From: Coniferiporia sulphurascens
Taxonomy: Eukaryota; Basidiomycota; Agaricomycetes; Hymenochaetales; Hymenochaetaceae
Assembly: GCA_002794785.1 (NCBI GenBank)
Contig: NBBA01000016.1
Span: 744,001 to 808,000 of the forward strand
Direction: 5' to 3'
Length of the DNA: 64,000 nucleotides
The translations under genes were made by a program, and so were the position numbers. Shown piece after piece: positions 57,703 through 64,000 of this stretch (its first letter is position 1; each line of letters opens with the position of its first letter). The notes below the pieces were generated by a model that worked only from the letters and a program-made list of their open reading frames with translations, made no database searches and had not been told where the DNA came from.

Positions 57703-60592
57703 CTAATCCATCAAATCCTGATCAGAAGGACGGCCCTCTTGTACGATTCCCTCGTGTCCGCACCCAACTCGGGAAGCAGAATTAGACGTCCCGACGTTAT
57801 TTTCCTCGGCATCTTCTCGCACAGAACAAACTGAGGGAGGTCTCGGTTCATCTTCCTGTAGTTGACTTAACCTCTTAGGAGCGTCCGTTCCTTGTCTTTC
57901 GACGTCCTCGAGATCGGTGTCCGGATTTTGAACCTTAAAGAGTGAACTCGCATCATAAATGGAGTTTTTAGTAGACGATGTGGCCGCGATAGGCTCTTTC
58001 GCCGACTCCAGGGTTGGATGAGTGTCAGAACTACGACAGTCTTCCTCATCCAATCCCTCGGCAGCAAGGGCCGCACTCTGATCGAGATCGGTAGTATCGA
58101 GAAGTGGAGTTCGTGGCCCCTGGAATGGAGCGGTACACTGGGACCTTGTTGCGATGGACTTCAGCACTTCCGGCTCCCCAGTATTTCCTTGGGACTCTAT
58201 GTCACGCTCCAGTTTGTTTCGCGTAGCCACCTTTTCGTCCGGAATCCGTACTTGTTCCATGTTGTTGGGCTCCTGGGTGGCACCGGCTTCGCGCCGACGA
58301 AGCGTCAGCCAATCCGGCTGGCGGGTAATGGGCCACGCAAAGACGGAGCGCACAAACATCCATGTCTTTTTTATTTTCCTTTTAATCACTCCGATCTGTC
58401 TCGAACTCAAGTCTGGGATAGCGTATCCTGTAGACGAAGGGACTGCGTTAGGCACTGTCTCTGATTCCAACTTCCTTTCGTGTGCCCGTTCCTCCTCGAG
58501 TTCACGCTGAGCGGCGATGATATTCGTTCTGGTCCAGTAGATGTAGCGCATAAGTTCTTCCAAACGATCCTTGTCCTGTCGCGGTAGTCCGTGCAGATAC
58601 CAGCATCTAAGACAGAATTCCCTAAAGAGGAAGAAGGGAGTCGTAAAGGCTTTCAAAAGGAAGCGACTAATCGAATTTGGGCTGTACAGGCACAGGGGTG
58701 CGAAGAGCGCGACGGCATGTAGGACGGTGAAGATCGCTGTCAGGGCCGAGGTGATAATGTGCTAGAGCGCATTGCGCAATGTGTCGCGTGTAATATATGT
58801 AGACCATACCCGGGTCAGAGAGATCGCGGACCATAATGGAATACATGGAGGACAAAGAAGCGGGGCAACAATCAGAAACTATATTCATCGTCAACGGAGC
58901 AAAATGGGACACGTACTTGCGAGGATGAGAATGCAAAGAGGCACAGTCCAGCAGAGAATGCCGCAGACGCTACGGCAAGCGAGGCCGTCGGTCCATACTC
59001 GATCCACATCTTAACCCAGTCCGGCAATGTTTGGTCCCGCCGTATCCTGTTCGCAAAGCGGATGCAGATCGTCAGCTTCATGGAACGTATCCTTGAAACA
59101 CGCGAAACGGATAAGAAAAAGAGCTCACTTCTGATACCACGTGAGCCCGACCAGACTGTTGAGGCTGGACGCAGTGCTAAACACGAGCGCTACGAACCAT
59201 AATGTATTGACTGCGACTCCGAGTGACGCCCGTGAACTCGCGTTATAAGCGTAGGAGAGCTGAAGTGTTGTCGCTGTGACTGCAGAGAAGAATGTTGCAG
59301 CAGTTAACATATTTTTGTAATCTATGCTGAAAGCCCTCTCTCGCGCTTTCAGAAATTCAGGAAGTTCTTAGAGTCGAGAAATTGGTGGGGAACATCAGAT
59401 AGTTTCAGACAGAGGGCTGTACTCTTTCTCTCACCTGTGTCGAAAACTTCCGATAGGCTCTTGGTGACCTTGTCTATGTGATTGTTAAGAGCAAGATATA
59501 ATGTAGGTTGTCTGTAATAATGTGAATTATGCGACCATCAAGTCTTGAATGTGAATACAGAAGAATCGTTCGGACGCTTATCCAACCCACTCATGTCTTT
59601 CTGAAAAATCCTATAAGACAACCAATAAGCATCAACGAATGGCTGGATCAGAATCCAAATTCCGCACTAATGAAGCATGAATGAGATAGTTCGTAGAGCG
59701 GTGCAATGTGCTTATCTTTAATAAAACCCTCCCCGATGTTTTTGAATGCTCCGATTAGCGTGTCGCTTGCTTCTATAAATGAGAAAGATAACTTGCGAAT
59801 ATCCTTGGGTGCGTCCTCTATCCTGAGTTTCAGCGAAGTCATGCATATGGACACTCAAAAGGGCCTTGAGCTTACTCGTGTAGGCGCATTCTCTGGCTGT
59901 TTCTCCTAGCTTTATAAGCGCCTCCATCAATTGCGCGCCACCTTCAACAGCGCCGATCCTGTTCTCGATCTCCAAGAACTTCCGGATCTGTGGTGTAGCG
60001 AGGTTAGGCATTATCACGTGAGAATCCCTTTGGCGACGTACTACATCATCCAAGTCCCAGCAAGCCCTAGAAGCGCACGTGAGCTTTGTTTTGGCGAGGA
60101 GCCCTCTCAAGGGGTACCTACATGTTTGCCTCCCGCCCTGCAGGGGTGCGCGTACAGAAGTTAGGCATACAGTTGCAAAAATCACAAACAAATTACTCAC
60201 GAGGTTTTCTAAGCGGCTCGTCTTCCTGACTTTCTGCAAAAGACGATTGGCTCGATGACAACTGAAGTGACGGATCCTCCTCGTCTGGACCTGGTGCTGG
60301 CTCCTGAGCCGGTAATGGTGAGGCTAAGTGTGGCCGCAAGTAATCAACAATCAACAAGGACTCGGCAAGAGACTGCGACTTACGATTACCGAGGGGCTTC
60401 TTGGGCCCGTTAATTAGAATGGGCAGCACGCTATATAGTGCCTCGAGAAGCTCGCGCTGCTTTTGCGTGAGGACATACTCTCCGTTCCCGCCGATTTCCC
60501 CTTCTCGGTCTTGGTTTCATAACAACTGGGGGAACTCAAAGGGAACACCTACCAGACGTCGGCCCTCCTTGCACTTTTTCCGCTTCACTCAT
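57703..60592 (-). CDS. array copy G: multi-pass membrane protein, tail exon open
   Basis: The start reads MSEAEKVQGGPTS before a GTAGGT donor. Exons include RELLEALYSVLPILINGPKK, then GPDEEDPSLQLSSSQSSFAE (exonic, without the extra intron of B, C and F), LIGAFKNIGEGFIKDKHIAP (59648-59854), the hydrophobic pair at 59128-59370 and the third segment at about 58915-59060 (ASLAVASAAFSAGLCLFAF). The last exon is one frame from about 58765 to 57703, with CLRCWYLHGLPRQDKDRLEE and a hydrophilic tail ending GRPSDQDLMD. One concern is TGA in place of the first Trp of the FKTWW segment (near 59540), a stop unless that stretch is intronic. Most upstream copy of the array. Possibly functional; role unknown. 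Confidence 0.6.
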
Positions 60593-62117
60593 AGTGACGA
60601 TGCACGTATTTGAAGAAACTGGTTAGGTCTGAAGGTGCGCGGCAGAAACTGAGGTGGTGGGTGCGGAGAGAGACAGAGCTGTGAGGCCGGAGGAACAGAT
60701 GTCCTAGTGCTGCACAAAGGTACACCGCTTTTGTGTGGGCGCTGCAGTGGCCTGCCGCAGTTGACCCGGTTCTACTTTTCATGAAAAACCTACCCTATTC
60801 ACGAGCGTTAACGTGGCTGTACGCACTGGGCATCAATTGAGCATAGTGGAACACAGGTAGGTTCTCACGGGGGGGGGGGGCGCACAGCATCAAGCTACTG
60901 CTGACTAAGCTAGCTTTTTGAGAGCCCCTAACCGGATAACTGGAGGGCTTCGCCCCGCAATTAATATTGTGTATGGTGTGAAGAAGAGTTGAAAAATGAT
61001 TTCAATGAGTCAGTATGGGGCCAATACTAATGCAGCCTGTGTTGCAAATGGTCCCCCTCACTATGATTACGTAAGTCTACTCAGACCTGCAGGGACGCGC
61101 TGTCTGGGGTCGCTTCAGATGTTGCAGCTCGACTCCTGTAACAACTTGTCTGCCATAGCAGAACCTACTCAATCCTGAGAGTGAGTCTTGCAATTTTTTT
61201 GCCAGAAACCTTTTCGGATTTCAAGATAGGCGGTGGTGAGTTAATATGAATATTAATGTTCTAGTAATTGGTCGTAGAAGCGCAAGCCCCGTCACGGTGT
61301 TTGTAAACTTCACAAAAGATCCATCTCGTACCGTAAATTACTTACACGTGTATTTCTATGATAAAAAATGTGGTGATAAATAGCCTTTCTGAGCCATATT
61401 CTATAGCAAGTCTATACTATAATCCCCAAATCGATAAATTAATGTATACCTTGTTTGTACATATGCATAGATATTTTGGATAACCTTGCCACGATCGGTC
61501 ACTTATGGGAAGCACAAATATAGTAGGGGAATAATGTTGGACACGTCTCAGGCTTTCTGAGTCTGACACGGATCCTGAATGGCAATAGAAAATATTAGCG
61601 AAAGGAAATACTCAGCCCAACTCGAAACAAGGGAATAAGCTTACCTCGTTGTCATTCGATGCGACACATGTTACTTCTATCCTAGTAGTGAAATTGACGT
61701 TCTTCCTGTCTGATTTCACTTCTGTGATTGATTAACGGACAAAGATTACCCATGCCGTCTCCATGGGTGACTCCCTATTTCCTCCCCGTCTGCAGTCGTT
61801 CCCGTTCCAAGTCCGCGTGCATCAGAGAAGTATACATACATATCTATTAGCTTCTGTTTTACAGAAAAGTAGTTAGGTAGGCCTGAACTCGAGAAATTGT
61901 GAGTGCGGGTACACGAAATTTATTTGGACTGTCGCCCCTGGCTCTAGTTCAGGGGAAGCAGATTGTCAGCAAACTCCGCATAAAAACTAAATTTCCAAAT
62001 AACTGAACCCACCAATCGCTCACCCGCGTCACGACCTGCCACCATACGCGGTTGAACCTGGTGGTGGCGGTCGGTAGAGGTGGAGAATAGCTTTGACAAT
62101 GACGAGTAAATTTAGCA
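60593..62117. other. region between the array and DUF6534 copy 6, no gene
   Basis: Holds a G12 homopolymer at 60869-60880 and AT-rich sequence from about 61200 to 61540 without support for coding. From about 61540 the sequence is the duplicated 3' flank also present at 16553-17156. Confidence 0.5.
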
Positions 62118-63474
62118 TCAGGTGAAGTTAAGAGAAAAGTGAATGCGCACGTCGTGGCTACCTGTATCTGTACTGGTAAATGGTGTATGTATACTACCCA
62201 GATCGAGCCCGTATTCCAAGCCATCAGCGAACTCTTCACGCAGTCTCTGGCGCGAGTTTAGTCTAAAACAGGCATAAGTCTTGATTGGCTTTACGAGCGA
62301 CCCGGCGAGTAGATGGAAACATACAGGGCCAGAACGGAGTTAGTATATACTACATGATAAATCATGAGTCAATTAGTGAAGAGATAACATTAAGACTGAT
62401 GGGGGAAGACGTACGTTTGGTAATAACTACGCCAGGAATCAAATAGACGAACGTCTTCGGAAGTGCGAGTGCGGTGATTAAAGCCACAACTCCCGCTACG
62501 CCCGTTACGAAGCCCGTGCTGATGGTATAGATTATGAGACGTTTCACAAGCGGATCGGACTGTTTCATTCCCGAACGGAGAGAGTACAAAATACGAGCGA
62601 GTACGACAGCTATAGCGGTATCCGTGAACAATACGACGGAGTTCATTACACACTGCATCGTGAGGACGGCCGATAATTGACTAAGTTCGTGGAAGTTGTA
62701 AATCCTCGCGAAATACGCGGTAATTGTCACGAATTGGCATGCGACGAGGAAGGCAATCCCCGCGGTTAATGGGAAATTTTTTCTGCTTACTGAAAGCATG
62801 GACACAATTAGCGCCAATGCGTCCGTAGGTCGTAACAGAGAACTCACAATTCCAAATGCGGACGACATAGAAGGTCTGCGCAAGTGCACATACAATAGCG
62901 GAAACGATTGTGGAATTCACTAGTTGCCTTAAAACGCCAAGGTATTATTGTCAAGGGTCAGGAGGCTGAATTGAGCACTCGCCTATTAAACCGACGAAGA
63001 CCTGTGGGATCGTCAAAGCCCATGACGAGGTACGTGTAAACGGAAGCACAAACGAGGGCCTGATGCAGGGTGTCGAGCGTGTACAATAAAAGTACATATA
63101 GTTTAAGCCGCCACTGGTCTGTCCTCCCGCAATTCTGCACCGGCTGTTTGTCAGAGTTAAAGCAATTTAAGCAAGGGAGTTTTGGCGTACTCCAAGGTAA
63201 ACATAGAGCTGAACGCTGCCAGAGCCCCATAGACTGTCACATGCATTAGTAAATCTGCTTGCGTAACTAAAACGCAGGAACTCACGCCATTGAAAATCTG
63301 AAAAATTAGAAATGGTGAGCTTCCTACGGTGACAAATCAGATCAAAATTCCCGTACATGATCGCAAAATAAAGACATCCAAACTGCAGGAGATATGAAAT
63401 ACGACAAGCTGATCTCTCAAGAAGCGTAGACGTACAGTGCTGTCTAGCGACAGATGAACTCCTGCAGAGCTCAT
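62118..63474 (-). CDS. DUF6534-type multi-pass membrane protein, copy 6
   Basis: Same subgroup as the copies at 13960-15320 and 17157-18520. The start exon is MSSAGVHLSLDST, then FGCLYFAI, the 12-nt micro-exon, VQLYVYLG, QWRLKLYVLLLYTLDT and VYTYLVMGFDD. The next intron starts with GCGAGT (GC-AG, donor 62982). Then LVNSTIVSAIVCALAQ, VVRIWN, TAGIAFLVACQFVTIT, MKQSDPLVKRLIIYTISTG and FVYLIPGVVITK, and a spliced tail with NSRQRLREEFADGLEYG ending NFT at a TGA (62118-62120). Separated from the other five by the seven-copy array, but its flanks on both sides are duplicates of those of copy 4. The exact C-terminus is uncertain for the same reason as in copies 3 and 4. Confidence 0.75.
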
Positions 63475-63514
63475 ATAGACTGGAGGAGAACTGGGCGGGT
63501 TTGGTCCGAAGACC

Positions 63515-63931
63515 GTGGTCGTAACAAAAAGAGAAAGTCCAACCAGTTCAACTTCTTCCCTTACTCATCCCGGTCCGGATCGCTTCAAAGAAGCGATCAG
63601 TAATCTGTATATAAAAGGCGATGTTTATCAAGCGATCGACGGAGTTCCCGGACACATTTTTGCCATTTACGTTATGGTATGTCCTTATTTGGCCGACGCT
63701 GCTTTGCTGAAAAGCCCCCGAGTCCGAGCATGGATTGAGAACTTTGAATGGCGTAAAGCTAGACCCAAAAAACAGCCGCTACCAGAGTCTAAAGCCGCAT
63801 GGCTCTCTCCAAATTCCACTTGTTATCATCACGCTATGATCCTTGCCCTACACACGGTCCACACATATTCAAGGCTTGAGGAGTCAGGAGGACGGCCCGG
63901 GTACGATGATCGTATGTGCGCGCCAGAATAG
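63515..63931 (+). CDS. conserved divergent ORF of unknown function, or promoter sequence read as an ORF
   Basis: Open for 138 codons with RFKEAISNLYIKGDVYQAID, then HIFAIYVMVCPYLADAALL and ARPKKQPLPESKA. It lies head-to-head with DUF6534 copy 6, 40 bp from that gene's start codon. Two degenerate copies occupy the same position upstream of DUF6534 copies 3 and 4. The first part faintly recalls a TPR repeat (LY.KGD...AI), but I cannot assign it. Two readings remain: a small gene duplicated with its neighbour and preserved only here, or a divergent promoter region in which TATATAAAAGG (63609-63619) is a TATA box rather than codons. The frame reaches almost to the window edge, so a later exon could be missing. 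Confidence 0.4.
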   Translation: MVVTKRESPTSSTSSLTHPGPDRFKEAISNLYIKGDVYQAIDGVPGHIFAIYVMVCPYLADAALLKSPRVRAWIENFEWRKARPKKQPLPESKAAWLSPNSTCYHHAMILALHTVHTYSRLEESGGRPGYDDRMCAPE

Positions 63932-64000
63932 TGCTTAAGTTCTTGACATGTCCCATATGCAGCTGCGAGACATGACGGCCATACTGGCGATCTTGTCGAA

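Larger units (their letters stand above)
27497..60640 (-). repeat. tandem array of seven ~3.4-4.8 kb gene-bearing units (A-G)
   Basis: Start codons of the seven gene copies lie at 30645, 34889, 38841, 48617, 52368, 57145 and 60592, all minus strand. Spacings are 4244, 3952, 9776 (about 4113 without the transposon insertion), 3751, 4777 and 3447 bp. The inter-gene spacers share blocks, for example 'TTTCGATACGGCGTCCACGT' and 'AATCAACAGTCAGCGATTGT'. The left boundary is sharp at about 27497, where AATCAACAGTC begins. The right boundary is near 60640, upstream of copy G. Direct same-strand repetition with intron-level similarity points to unequal crossing-over. Confidence 0.9.

Noticed and set aside
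60869..60880. G12 homopolymer as a possible G-quadruplex or telomere trace
   Set aside because: A single short run with no repeated unit; more likely a simple homopolymer or an assembly-uncertain stretch.

Overview
This window is nuclear DNA from a basidiomycete fungus, most likely an Agaricomycete. The genes have many short introns (about 45-70 bp), the two dominant gene families are membrane-protein families typical of Agaricomycetes, and the repeats include a LINE, a pogo/Tigger DNA transposon and a MITE. No rRNA, intact tRNA gene, CRISPR array or bacterial-style operon is visible.

Layout. (1) 1-1578: the 3' end of a conserved gene, the SET1/COMPASS histone H3K4 methyltransferase. (2) 3168-4571: a five-exon gene of a large Agaricomycete family of unknown function. 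(3) 6050-20776: five minus-strand paralogs of a multi-pass DUF6534-type membrane protein; a sixth lies at 62118-63474. They share a very fragmented exon pattern, including a 26-nt exon followed by a 12-nt micro-exon. (4) 23216-26009: a candidate mobile segment with short inverted ends and CATAG-rich tracts in opposite orientation. It carries broken pieces of a xylulokinase-like FGGY kinase gene and an aldo/keto reductase gene. (5) 27497-about 60640: a tandem array of seven minus-strand units of about 3.4-4.8 kb (copies A to G). Each encodes an intron-rich protein with a hydrophobic membrane module and a long hydrophilic tail. Most copies carry frameshifts or a stop codon in the tail exon. (6) Between copies C and D sits a nested transposon stack at 38971-44625. 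A small long-inverted-repeat element with 8-bp target duplication was hit by a 5'-truncated LINE (poly-A, 14-bp duplication) and by a Tigger element (TA duplication). The Tigger transposase is itself interrupted by an AT-rich insert. (7) 61540-64000: a segmental duplicate of the 16553-19000 region, with the sixth DUF6534 gene.

How it fits together. Two unrelated multicopy membrane-protein families occupy most of the window and lie interleaved, next to a conserved chromatin gene. The DUF6534 copies look intact once spliced. The seven-copy array shows birth-and-death evolution: mosaic 5' ends, two alternative C-terminal ends, decayed copies and apparent new introns. The biological role of both families is unknown to me; a role in recognition or other rapidly evolving surface biology would be speculation. 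All calls were made by reading the sequence, without database searches.
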